In this document: positions 21,215-31,705 of the stretch, one piece after another
How the letters are laid out: every line of letters begins with the position of its first letter
Numbering within the stretch: position 1 is the stretch's first letter
NCBI GenBank assembly: GCA_033557465.1
Contig: CM066043.1
Coordinates: 111,094,278 to 111,158,277, forward strand
Source of the DNA: Ichthyophis bannanicus
Lineage: Eukaryota; Chordata; Amphibia; Gymnophiona; Ichthyophiidae
Reading direction: 5' to 3'
DNA: 64,000 nucleotides
Program-made: the position numbers and the translations under genes
Notes under the pieces: generated by a model
What the model saw: the letters and a program-made list of their open reading frames with translations, nothing else
What the model was told of the DNA's origin: nothing
Databases searched by the model: none

Positions 21215-22956
21215 TCCGGCGCTATCAGAATGATGTGACCTCGGAAATGCTCAACTCTTTGCAGGACCCTGCCTATCAAAACCCACGGAGAGAAGACATG
21301 AAGCAGCTGCCCCTCCGGCCAAGGTTGGAGGAGAGCGTCCAAGCCCTCTGACATCCGTTCCCGGCGTCTGCTGAAGAAGCGGCTGCACTTCGCTGAGGCA
21401 AGAGTCGCCATGAGATCCATAACCGGTGTCCCCCACCGGCGGGCAAGCATTTCGAATACCTCGTGATGCAGAGACCATTCCCCCGGTTCGACGCGGACCT
21501 GACTGAGGAAGTCGGCCTCCACATTGTTCACTCCGGCCACATGAGCCGCCGACAGATCGACGAGGTTGGCTTCCGCCCATGCGCAAAGGGTGTCGGTCTC
21601 TGCTTCGAGGGCCACGCTGCTGGTGCCCCCCTGACGGTTGACAAAGGCAACCGCCGTCGCGTTGTCCGAGAGCACTCTCACCGCCTTTCCTGAGAGCATC
21701 TGTTGAAACTCCCACAGAGCTAGGAGAACCGCTTGTAGTTCCAAGTGATTTATCGTCCACTGTTGCTCCTGCAAACTCCAGGTGCCCTGCGCGAAGTTGC
21801 CCTGACAATGAGCCCCCCAGCCCAACAAGCTGGCGTCGGTCATCACCGCCACCCACTCGGGAGTCTCTAGGGCCCTCCCCCGCTCCAGAGAGCCGGGAAG
21901 CAACCACCAGAGCAGGGCTTGACGAGTCTCCTCCGGACACTCCAATCTCCGGGACAAGGGATGCAATTGATGCGACCAGCGGCGAAGCAACGCCCTTTGC
22001 AAGGGCCTCATGTGAGCTCTCGCCCATGGCACCGTCTCTATCGCCGCCGCCATGGTGCCCAACAACTGCAGGTAGCGCCACGCCGAGGGGGCTCGAAGCT
22101 GCAGAAACCGTTCCACCATGCACCGCAAGCTGCGTGCTCGCTGCTCCGTGAGAAACACCTTGTCCACGCTCGTATCGAAGCGCGCCCCCAGGTACTCCAG
22201 ATTCTGGGAAGGTTGCAAACGGCTTTTGGACATATTGACAATCCACCCGAGGCCTTGCAAGAACTCCACCACTTGAGCCGTGACACGCTCGCTCTCGGCC
22301 CGCGACTTGGCCCGGATCAACCAGTCGTCCAAATAAGGGTGAACGAGAATGCCTTCCTTGCGCAATGCCGCGGCCACCACCACCATGACCTTGGTGAATA
22401 CCTGCGGAGCAGTTGCGAGCCTGAAAGGTTACGCTTGGAACTGATAATGACCGAAGGGCACCGCGAACCGGAGAAACTGGTAATGATCCGGCCTTACCGG
22501 GATATGCAGGTATGCCTCCGACAAGTCCAAAGAGGTGAGGTACTCCCCTTGTCTCACCGCTACTATGACAGAACGGAGAGTTTCCATGTGAAAATGCGAC
22601 ACCTGCAGGCAGCGATTGACCCTTTTGAGATCTAGAATGGGCCGGACGCCCCCGTCTTTCTTTGGGACAATGAAATAGATGGAGTACCGACCGCAGCCGC
22701 ACTGATCTGGAGGCACGGGAGCAATTGCCCTGAGGTCCAACAGCCTTTGCAGCATCACCCACAGAGCCGCACACTTTGCGACGGACCGTCCGGGGGACTG
22801 CACAAATGCCGCTCGCACTGGATGCAAGAACTCTAGGGCGTAACCCTCCCGAATAACTTCGAGCACCCATTGATCTGAAGTAATTTGGGCCCAGGCAGGA
22901 AGAAACTCCCGCAGACGACCCCCCACGGGAACGAGGGGTGGCTGGGCCCTCCTCAT
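21055..22956 (-). pseudogene. DIRS copy 2 reverse transcriptase / RNase H (ORF2), one stop codon
   Basis: An ATG at 22956 lies 1 nt past the Gag TGA at 22958-22960. The frame has the RT entry WVLEVIREGYALEF (about 22860) and YFIVPKKDGGVRPILDL (about 22660). A TAA at 22429 breaks it just before the PFRLATAPQVFTK box. The catalytic PYLDDWLI (about 22325) is intact. RNase H has MTDASLLGWGAHC, NHLELQAVLLAL, LSDNATAVAFVNRQGGT and VEADFLSQ. The C-terminal region ends with IAPDWPRRPWYG. The TAA sits where copy 1 has Leu, so a single substitution is likely. Except for that codon the enzyme appears full length, about 630 residues. Confidence 0.88.
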
Positions 22957-22957
22957 C

Positions 22958-24450
22958 TCATTGCGGTTTTTTGAAATTGAGGGAAGAGGAGGCGGAAGCG
23001 GCACCAAAACCTCTTCCCGCTCCCCGGAATCCCCGAAACCCCTGGTTGCGGTAGGGAAAACGCCCCCGGGGACTCGAAGAGAATCGCTGGGAACGAAACC
23101 GGCGGAAATCCCGAAACGGACCCAGACCTCCTGGGGCCCCCCGAGCAGACTTAGGCTTGTCCTCAGGCAATCTCCCGCCTTTTGACTCTCCGAGATCCTT
23201 AACAGCTTTTCTAGATCCTCTCCGAACAGCAGGCGGCCCTTAAAGGGTAGCTTACTTAACCTAGCCTTAGAGGAGGAATCCGCAGCCCAATTTCTTAACC
23301 ACAAGTATCGCCGGGCTGCTATCGCCGAAGCCATACTTTTAGAAAGACCCCGCATAAGGTCATATTGCGCATCAGCAAGATAGGCTGCACCCGACTCCAG
23401 GCGAGCAGCGTCTTCCGCCAAAGAACTGGGCTGCTCCCCTTGCACCTGTTGGGCCCAACGGAGGCAGGCTCTAGCCACCCAAGCACCACAAATAGCCGCC
23501 TGCAGGGAGACAGTATTAATGTCGAAGACTTGCCGCAAAAGCACATCTAACTTCCGGTCTTGAACATCCTTGAGGGCAGCACTACCCTCGACCGGTATGG
23601 TGGTCTTCTTGGTGACGGCCGAGACGGCCGCGTCCACCTTGGGCGACTTAAAAACCTCCTTGTCCTGGTCCAGCAACGGGTACAAACGGCCCATAACTCG
23701 GGACCCCTTCAACGGAGCCTCCAGGACGCTCCACTCCTCCCGAATCATCTCGGTAAACACTCTATGGACTGGGAAGGCCCTCTGAGTCCGTCTGAACACC
23801 TGCAGTAAAGGATCCTCAAGTGAGTCATCCTCCACCGCCCCCGGGACTGGCATGTTGAGCGCCTTAAGAGACTCGGCAATGAGAGCTGGTAACTCCTCTC
23901 TCCTAAACACTCTCACCACCCTGGCCTGATCCTCCCGCTCGGAGATCTCCCCCTCTTCTAATTCCTCTTCCAGAGCCACACTGGGGCTCTCCTCATCGGA
24001 CAACGGGTCCTCCAAAAGCCCGGCAAGGTCCGACAGTGCCCTGTCGCCTCGCAGCTTCTTACTCTGAGGCGGGGAGGAGTGGATTCGGGGGGAAGCAGAC
24101 CGTTTCCTCTCCCCCTCAGATCCCGCTGCTAGATTCTGATGCAGCAGAGAGCTAACTGCCGACTGTTGCAATAGAGCTACAAACTGCTGAGAAAAAATAG
24201 CAGACAGCTCTTTGGGAAACAGCACCTGGGAGGGGGGAGGGGTAAGGGCAGAGGACGGACCGGCCTCAGGCTCTTCTGGCTCCCCAGAAGGTAACGGAAC
24301 AGTTGAGGGTTCTAGGGCAACCCCCGAGGTCCGGTCTGTTTGAGAGGAAGACTGTTCCAACTCTCCAGTCTCCCCCACACATGTCTTGCAGACCCCTGCA
24401 TGAGCCACCTTCTTAGCCCCACACACCACGCAAAGGGGCTTAGAAGGCAT
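22958..24450 (-). pseudogene. DIRS copy 2 Gag-like ORF1, one frameshift
   Basis: The ATG at 24448-24450 starts MPSKPLCVVCGAKKVAH, with a second CxxC soon after (CKTC). This resembles the cysteine-rich N-terminus of copy 1. The middle is acidic and Ser/Pro rich, then a conserved helical region (RTQRAFPVHRVFTEMI near 23750). Near 23205 a one-base loss (in LEKLL) moves the reading into the RT frame. The true tail then reads EDKPKSARGAPGG and an Arg/Gly/Phe-rich stretch (FRGFRGAGRGFG), ending at TGA 22958. Because of this shift an apparent Gag-RT fusion ORF runs to 22429, but that is an artefact. Confidence 0.82.
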
Positions 24451-24525
24451 CACGACAAAGTAAGGGAGAGCAAGCTTAGGCACCTGAAAGACCGTGCCAA
24501 AAGGCCCCCTCAAAATAAACAGCAA

Positions 24526-25335
24526 TAAGCCTGGAGATTGCTTTCCCCGCAGAGCTGGCGGGCCCTGAAGAAAAACGCCCGCCCAAAAGAAATACTGAGA
24601 AATCGAAAAATAAAATCTAAATGGAAAGGCTAGTGCTCCCCCTGTGCTAGAAAAGCCCCCGGGCTTAACGTTCCAGCAAAAAACACAGCAGAAGGCAAGA
24701 CCACCGCGTCTCCCAACTCACAGCGCTGCAGAGTCGCCCACAGGGCCGCGCCGTCGCCACGCAGCTAGGCCCTGTCAGAAAAACCGTGCAAACTGCGCGC
24801 TGCCCCAAAAAAGCAGGACAGCTCCAAAGCCCTTACCTCCAGCGACTGTGTCCTTGATTGAAAGCCGCGCTCCTGCGACGGCCGAAGGATCATACGCCCC
24901 GGGGCTGGGTGCACGGGGCTCACTACCCGCGCCTGCCCAGCCTTCTCAGTCAGAGATTCTGGCGGCAGGAAAAACCCAAGCGCGCTTGCAGGCAGACTCC
25001 TCTGCGTGGCGCTGACCACCTACTCCCCACCAATGGAGAGCAAAAGGGAAAACCAGCCTAAATTGTGAGGGAGAACCGCAGCGCTGCCAGGTCAGGCAAT
25101 ACCTCTGAAGCAGGCTCAGTTAAAAATTAGGCAGAGCGAGGGAGCAAGGGGGGGGGGATAAAGGAAGCTAACTTGTGCTGAAGCTTTAAAGTCGCAGCAC
25201 CTAGAAAAGGAAAAAGAAAGAAATTTAAACCATAGTAACTCAATGGAAAAGATTTAAAAGATTTAAACTAATCTAGATTCTCAATTGTTTCTCAAGTGAG
25301 CCCGAGACCCCCGGGCTCCCATCTATCCAGCTGCT
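24526..25335. other. DIRS copy 2 leader region upstream of Gag
   Basis: Non-coding sequence between the right inverted repeat and the Gag start. Short ORFs here have no motifs. It is part of the element, not host sequence. Confidence 0.6.
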
Positions 25336-25483
25336 TGGAGACTGAGGTAACTGGTTGGATGGCTGAGGGCACCGGAGATATATACTGATGATGTCACAAA
25401 GGAATGAGTTTCTCAGTCTCCAAGCTGCTGGATAAGATAGGGAACCCAGAGGTCTCGGGACTAGACTGGGACACGATCAGGAA
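25336..25483 (-). repeat. Right inverted terminal repeat of DIRS copy 2
   Basis: Reverse complement of the left repeat, including CACCGGAGATATATACTGAT and GGAACCCAGAGGTCTCGGGA. Confidence 0.88.
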
Positions 25484-25494
25484 TATGTATTTAG

Positions 25495-25703
25495 TTGTGC
25501 CTTACCAGTGATAGTGCAAGGCGAGGTACATTCAGCTATAACAGGTATTTCCCTGTCTCCAGATGACTTACTGTGTTTGTTGATTAAGCAATGGAGGGTA
25601 AAGTAACCTGCCCAAGGCCACAAGGAGCAACAGTGGGATTTCAATTGTGGCTTCTCTGGTTCCAGCTCACTGCTCTAACCACCACACCACTCCTCCACTC
25701 CAG
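25495..25703 (-). mobile_element. tRNA-derived SINE (CORE-like), minus strand
   Basis: Contains cctgcccaaggccacaagga, the reverse complement of the usual SINE core with TTGGGCAGG. A degenerate B box (tgggatttcaattg) and a terminal ccactccagcc follow. It abuts the right end of DIRS copy 2. Confidence 0.65.
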
Positions 25704-26314
25704 CCTACTCCCCTCATCTTCCTTGTTAGTTATTTTATTTAAAAATTACACATAACCCACGCCATCCACAGTTCTTGGCAAGGTACAAACAAACATGCAT
25801 ACTAAAAACACTTGAGACGTTTCGCAACAGAAGAAAATCACAATTGCACAAAATGTAAGACCTGGCCAACTAAGTTATAGGCCGAGACTTACAAGCATCA
25901 TGATAACAAATTAATCATCCTTTATCACTACAACCTTAAAAGCTTCTGTTCCTTTATTGCCAGTTACCCAGCCATACCTCACAGATCAAATAAATCTGTT
26001 GAAAAAAGAAATATCACTTAAATCTGCTTCCCAAATATGGCTCTTTGCTTTTCTCCTCAACCCCATCGGCAGTTTATTTCATTTGACAGGACCAGACACC
26101 AAGAAAGCATGTATTCCATTTTCTATCATGTGCACTTGTCATACCAAAAGGGAACCGTTATGAGCAAGTTCTATCAGATCTCTGGGCACGAGCAGGTCTA
26201 TAGATTTTTAATTCTGTATTAAATATACTGTGGTATTTCCCCCACTTAACACTTTGTGGATCAAAGCCAAAGTTTTAGCAACTTCAGTCTTTATCCTTCC
26301 AGAAGGGAAGGGTT
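25704..26314. other. No gene recognised
   Basis: AT-rich sequence with no motif or long ORF that I recognise. Confidence 0.4.
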
Positions 26315-26537
26315 TTTGGATTTAGTTCATACCTTTTTCAGGAGTAGCTCAAAGCGAATTACATTCAAGTAGAGTAGGTTATTTCTCTGACCCCAGAAGG
26401 GCTTACACAATCTAAGTTTGTACCTGAAGCAATGGAGGGCTAAGTGACTTGCCCACGATCACAAGAACAGCAGTGGGATTTGAATCTAGTTTCCCTGTGT
26501 TCTCAGTCCGTTGCTCAAACCATTTGGCTACTCCAGC
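26315..26537 (-). mobile_element. tRNA-derived SINE (CORE-like), minus strand
   Basis: Shares gatttagttcat, aagtgacttgccca and tgggatttgaatct with the SINE at 51983-52207. The reverse complement has an A/B-box-like head and a TTAGATTGTGTAAGCC tail resembling L2-type 3' ends. Confidence 0.7.
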
Positions 26538-27812
26538 ATAAGGACAAACATGGAGCAATATGCTGAAAACACTGCACATACAAAATGTTACACAATCTTC
26601 AGTGCTCCGAGTGAAATAGCTGGTAATCCTGAACAAAGAGAATTACAGAAACCAGATGTGAGAATACCATAAGTAAAAAGGAAAGTTCTAAAGTCATAAG
26701 GGGCGAAGAATGGTTTCACACTGCGCAGAAGCCATAGTCTGAAAAAAAGGGATGTAATGAAATCTGCCTATCTAAAGTTTCCAATAAGGGATTTACAGGT
26801 CCTTTTTTTACGTTTTTCTCTCTATCTTGGGCTAGATTTACTGAAGCAACACACATTAGTAAATAGGGCCCACTGCATAAAATGGGACCAATGGTATGTA
26901 ACACACATTATAACAGCAGGTGTAGCAGATTCTAGTAAATCTACCCTTACTTTGGAGTTTGTCGATGCAATTTGATTCTCTCTCTTCTATCCTCCACCTC
27001 CTCATCTAATTCCAGGATATTTACAATGAACATGCATGAAATGTAGTTACATGGCATGGAGACGGCATGCAAAATTCTCTCACTTATTCGTTGTGGATAT
27101 CCTGAAAAGAAGACCTGCTTCTGGGGACTTGAGCTGACCATTCATAAAGCACACTTTCCTTCCCACCACTGAAAGATTACTATGACGACCACCAAAGGTG
27201 CTAGGCTTAGGTTGTGTGCGTTCAACTATATTAGCCCCCTTTCACTTCAGGTTGAGTGCACTGGCTACCAGAACTTTAACACATGAGCTGCAGGTGTTCC
27301 GAGGGCTGGCCTAACTGCCAGGCAAAGAGCAGGACATTTAAAGCTAAACAATAGATTCCGACAGCCCAGAGGGCATACGGCTTAAGGTTTGGCTAGGATG
27401 CCAACACTTTAACCAGTTCTGGGGTTGGCCCTGGCTGTTCTCCACAGAATAAGTGTAGGATCCGGTCACCAGTTCATAGGAGACAGCAGGAGATGGACAG
27501 AAGTGCTTCACTAACATGTGCAGACTTGCCAGGGCAATCCCAGTGCAACAGAAACATTACAGAATTGCAAACAGAAGTGTGGTCAGTAAACGGGCTCAGC
27601 TCGGTGCAGGCAGAAGGAGACTGGAACCAATTAAAGTCAGCTACAGTACTGTAAAACAACAGAAGTAAGGCAATCAGGAACTCGCATGCGAGATCTATCC
27701 AAGAGCGAGGCAGAATGGAAGTTCCCAAGTCTAAAAAGGTGTGTGGGAGGTGTCAGACAGAGAAGATGCATCCTCATAGGACCAATAGGAGCCATCCATA
27801 TCAAGAAGTAAG
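26538..27812. other. No gene recognised
   Basis: About 1.3 kb with only short ORFs. No domain, RNA gene or clear repeat was recognised. Confidence 0.4.
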
Positions 27813-28299
27813 TGTTGTTGTTAAGTGCCGTCAAGACAGTGTCGACATGGCGACCCTCTGTATAGTTGTCCTAAATTGTGTTCGGTCTTCAGTCAGGTGG
27901 CTCATTGTTGACAGACTGGCACCCGTAGCCACTGTTACTGTATCGATCCATCTCATTTCTGGCCTTCCTCTTTTGTGTTGACCTATCTTGCCAAGCATGT
28001 TGTCTTTCTCTAATGATCTCTCTCTTCACAGGATGTGTCCAAAGTATGAAAGTCGAAGTCTTGTCATCTGAGCTTCTAAAGAAAGCTTAGGTTTGATCTC
28101 CTCTAGTACTGACCAGCACCATAATTCAAAGGCATCATTTGTTTTCCCATCTATCTTTTTCACTGTCCAACTTTCACATCCATATGATGTTATTGAAAAT
28201 ACCATGGCTTGAATGAGTCAAATCTTTGTATGGAGAGAGATATCTCTGCTCTTGGAGAATCTTGTCTAGGTCCTTCATAGCCATTCTGCCAAGAGCAAT

Positions 28300-28627
28300 G
28301 CATCATCTGATTTCTTGACTGCTTGTTGTTTCTTTATTGATAGTTGATCCAAGTAGGTTAAAGTTGTCCACTATTTCAATTTCTTCTCCATCAATGATGA
28401 ACTTATTGATTTTGCTAGTGGTCATAATCTTTGTCTTCTTTACATTAAGGTGCAGGCCCATTTTAAGACTATGTTCCTTGATCATGAGAAGCAAATGTTT
28501 TAGATCATCTTCACTTTCAGCCAGTAATGTGGTATCATCAGCATAGCGAAGGTTGTTGATGAGTCTTCCACCAATCTTCACACCTCTGTTGTCTTCATAC
28601 AATCCTGCTTCTCTGATGATTTGTTCT
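28300..28627 (-). pseudogene. RTE reverse transcriptase fragment (copy A)
   Basis: The open stretch includes the catalytic NNLRYADDTTLLAESE (about 28515-28560) and LHLNVKKTKIM (about 28440), both typical of RTE-clade RT palm and thumb. It stops at 28303. The endonuclease is absent from this copy. Confidence 0.82.
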
Positions 28628-28640
28628 GCATATAAATTAA

Positions 28641-28748
28641 TTCAGTCAGAAAAGTAGTCACTTCCAGAGTGAAAAGAACTAAGTTCAAAAAAACAAAATT
28701 CACTCTACCAAAAATACAAATTGGGCTAGGTATCAACATCCAGTATAA
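28641..28748. mobile_element. 108-bp insertion with 13-bp target duplication
   Basis: The words gcatataaattaa at 28628-28640 and 28749-28761 are identical. The RTE reading (QGCILP...LFNLYAEQ) continues when one copy and the 108 bp between are removed. The insert has no ORF. The long duplication suggests target-primed reverse transcription of a short RNA, but its source is unknown. Confidence 0.7.
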
Positions 28749-28842
28749 GCATATAAATTAAACAGGTATGGGGGAAGTATGCAGCCTTGTCATACACCTT
28801 TGCTGATTTTAAACCATTCTGTTTCTCCTTGTTCTATGAACA

Positions 28843-29733
28843 AGTACAAGCTGAAATTGACAGAACATGCAAACAGGATATCCCGATAATCATGGGTGAC
28901 TGGAACGCAAAAGCTGTCAACAAAGAAGGGGGCAAAGTGGTTGGAAAATATGGACTTGGCAACAGAAACGAAGCTGGAGAAAGACTGATAGAATTCTGCA
29001 AGACCAATGATTTATTTATCTCAAAACCTTCTTCCAGCAACACAAGTGCCGACTGTACACGTGGACTTCACCTAATGGATTCTACAGAAATCAAATTGAC
29101 TACATCTGTGGAAGACAACGATGGAAAAGCTCTATAACATCAACAAAGACAAAACCTGTAGCTGACTGTGATACAGATCACCAACTACTAGTATGTAAAC
29201 TCAAGCTAAAGTTGAAAAAGAGCAAGCCATTCATGAATGTAGCAAAATATGACCTTGAGAATATACCACTGGAATTTAAAGACTGCCTGAGAAATCGATT
29301 TGCTGCTTTAGATACAAATCATAGCGTTACAGAAGAGTTATGGGATGACAAAGAAGGTTGTATAAAAAACCCCCACAATAATTCTCTACATAAGGTGAAA
29401 AAGCAAAAACGGCCAAAATGGATGACTGAAGAAACTGAAAATTGTCCAGAAACGCAGAGAAGCTAAAGCCAGAGGAGAAAGAGAGGCAATTGAAGAACTC
29501 AGATTTCCCACATGCAGCAAGACAAGACAAGGAAAAGTACTACAATGACATATGCAAGGAAACAGAATCAGAAGCTTTTAGAGGAAGAACAGGATCGGCT
29601 TTTTCTAAAGCTACGAGAGTTAAAGAAAAAATTCCAGCCTCGAATTGGAATGCAACAAGATGCTCAAGGATCCATGTTGAATGATGCTGAGAAGATCAAG
29701 AAAAGGTGGAAAGAATGTACAGAGTCATTATAC
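28843..29733 (+). pseudogene. RTE endonuclease fragment (copy B)
   Basis: Plus-strand translation gives VQAEIDRTCKQDIPIIMGDW, with the D/N catalytic GDWNAK box (about 28895). It then gives KYGLGNRNEAGERLIEFC, a frameshifted TSPNGFYRNQIDYICG (about 29065-29115) and ADCDTDHQLLVCK (about 29165-29200), which holds the terminal D-H pair. KKRWKECTESLY follows near 29730. This order fits the APE-like endonuclease and linker of RTE elements. Frameshifts near 29060 and 29460 break it. Confidence 0.82.
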
Positions 29734-30700
29734 AATTGCTCAGAAAAAGGCCTCATCCTTTCTAGAAGCTATAGATGCACTACATTTCACTCAGATCGTA
29801 AATACCCCAACCCAAAGTAATACCCTTGACCTTATCTTTATGCCTCAGTCCATCACATTCCACAGTCAACCCATACTCGCCATTCTCCCAGTTCCCTGGT
29901 ATGATCATTCCTTGATCCTATTTGCTATCCCATCCAGACTCTAACACAACCTTCTACACAAACCCAGATATTAACCACTTCCTCAAACAAATCACTCCAC
30001 ACTTAGACCTTCTCGATAATAGTCATCCAAACCTATCCTCCCAAATTGAAGGCTGGAACAAAATTCTTGCCTCTGCAGCCCAAGCTCCCCAAAGCCATCC
30101 TACAACACCCACCGCAAACGAGCCCGCTAGTTTTCCAAATCACTACATGACTTTAGGAAAGACTTTAGATGTTTGGAACACAATTGGAGACATTCTAGAG
30201 ACCCTTCTACCTACACTTACTTCGAAAATCTCCAGGCCTACCACGCTAAAACTCTAAAATGTAAAAGAGAATACAATGAGAACGTCATCATGCGCTCCTT
30301 AAATAAACCCTGAGAGTTATTTTCAATAGCTAAGTCACTCCTAAATGAACCAAACAAACATGCAGTCGAAGAAAAAATATCCACGCAAACCACTGCTGAT
30401 CACCTCTTCTCTAAGTTCCTCTCAATACAATCTATAACAACTCAACACACTGACCACTCATCCCATAATATCACCCCTCCTGTAACATGAGAAACATTTG
30501 ATCTGCCATCCCTAAATAACATTACTACCACAATAAAATCCTTAATGCCTGGACCTCAGTATTAGACCCCTTTCCAGTTTCATAGGTAAAAAGCACCAAG
30601 GAATCTCTTGGCCTATATATATGTGACATAATACAATCCTCCCTCCGTACTGGAATCCTGCCAACTCCCTTGAAGACAACCTCTATCCCTTTCGCGTCCA
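29734..30700 (+). pseudogene. LINE ORF2 endonuclease and linker fragment
   Basis: Reading pieces parallel the LINE at the left edge: FLEAIDALHFTQIVNTP beside its FLDALNALGYTQLVNSP, and PVPWYDHSLILF beside PVPWSDNSLRFL. Downstream, LKCKREYNENVIMRSLNKP and later pieces continue the endonuclease-RT linker. Frame changes occur near 29820 and 29940, and there are in-frame stops. RT catalytic motifs are not reached before the sequence is interrupted near 30700. Confidence 0.75.
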
Positions 30701-31689
30701 CATAATTGTTTTGTAACTGAAACATTTTTTTCTGTTTCTTTATTAAGATTTGAGCTAAATGATGCAGAATATAAAGTTTTTTTGAAAAAATTGTATGTCT
30801 AAGAAACAATATTTACTGTTGCCATATGGCAATTACGGTCCTGAATGGCTGAAAATTAAAAACAGTCTTGCATCAGTTTCATTTACTGCTGGGTGTGATA
30901 GTTTAAATAACAGTTTTTTTCAGATGTCAAGCACAGATACACATCACATTTCGCACACAGTGTGCGGATTTTTTGGAAATATAGAATCCGGTGAAAAATT
31001 TGGGAGAAATTTGAAGGTGGCCATATGGCAACAACACACAGTAGGGAAACGTGATGTGTCCAAGGATAGAACAACTGATCATATAATGTTGAAACAGAGG
31101 CTTTTATTTGCAATACCAAATGGATGATGCCCACCCGACACAGGCCGTGTTTCGTTTAATAAAACTTCATCAGGGGTACAGGGCAACAATCTCTCAATGG
31201 CAAAAGCTGTAAAAGAATCTTCTTGTCCATAAATTTCATATCAAGCCTAAACTTGCTGCACAATCCACGGCACTCTAAACGTGAATTCCTCTAAAAAATC
31301 ACTACGATGTATCCTGCATCTCATTTCATGACTCAAAAAATGCTGGAGCTGAGCGAGCAAGGCTTTTATAAAAAAAAATTTTGAGCATTTGAGAGCTTAC
31401 AAAAATAACAAAAAAAACAACAAAATTAAGAAAAAGGACAGTGTTTGTTGAAGTGTACAAAAATAAAAATAAAGGGTCATTGATGTAAACAGCAGCATTA
31501 GATAAGGGTGATAATCTTGATGAAGCCCCTTTCTTGAAAAGCTGCGTATGTTTGGACTGAGACCCTAGTACACCACTGCACACATGTCCTATTAGTTTCT
31601 ATGGTGAATATTTGAGCGGATAATATATCTTGGTAGTCTTTCAGTAGCAACCGCTTAATAAAGAGACCAAACTTTTGTAGCTTATACAA
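30700..31689. other. Unassigned sequence between LINE and LTR element
   Basis: About 1 kb of AT-rich DNA without recognisable coding motifs. It holds the palindrome ttgccatatggcaa (30820-30833) and a partial second copy near 31020. The 3' LTR sequence of the neighbouring element was not found here, so this is not its 5' LTR as far as I can see. Confidence 0.45.
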
Positions 31690-31705
31690 TACTGTAGGGT
31701 GGCCA

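Larger units (their letters stand above)
19377..25483 (-). mobile_element. DIRS-type retrotransposon, near complete, second family (DIRS copy 2)
   Basis: The 6.1-kb element has the same layout as copy 1: minus-strand Gag, RT/RNase H, recombinase, with inverted ends and an internal complementary region. Its termini share no obvious sequence with copy 1 (ends with ATGAAATTAGACTTACCTGC and ...ACACGATCAGGAA). The coding proteins are clearly diverged as well, so it is a separate family. Damage is light: one frameshift in Gag, one stop in RT, one frameshift in the recombinase. Confidence 0.92.
27813..28842 (-). mobile_element. RTE-type LINE, 5'-truncated (copy A)
   Basis: The minus strand reads an RTE/BovB-like RT and C-terminus, with the 3' end at 27813 (tail tgttgttgtt). 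The C-terminal block matches the plus copy at 41193-41832, around TEDRTQF...TTIQRVAMS. A deletion has fused FELWCW to VLEEIKPKL (about 28110-28140). The 5' side stops at 28842, where a plus-strand RTE endonuclease begins. A 108-bp insert lies at 28641-28748. Confidence 0.82.

Noticed and set aside
21251..22870. 539-codon minus ORF
   Set aside because: It is the shadow of the RT/RNase H frame of DIRS copy 2, which has the catalytic motifs.
22429..24525. Gag and RT fused in one long ORF in DIRS copy 2
   Set aside because: The Gag tail continues in another frame (Arg/Gly/Phe-rich, ending 22958) after a one-base shift near 23205. The fusion is caused by that shift, and the upstream start at 24525 is TTG, not ATG.
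28843..28900. Twin-priming inversion of one RTE copy
   Set aside because: Both orientations have separate 3' ends at 27813 and 41832, so two copies are needed.
30700..31689. 5' LTR of the Gmr1-like element
   Set aside because: I could not find the 3' LTR's start, its AATAAA context or its end in this stretch.
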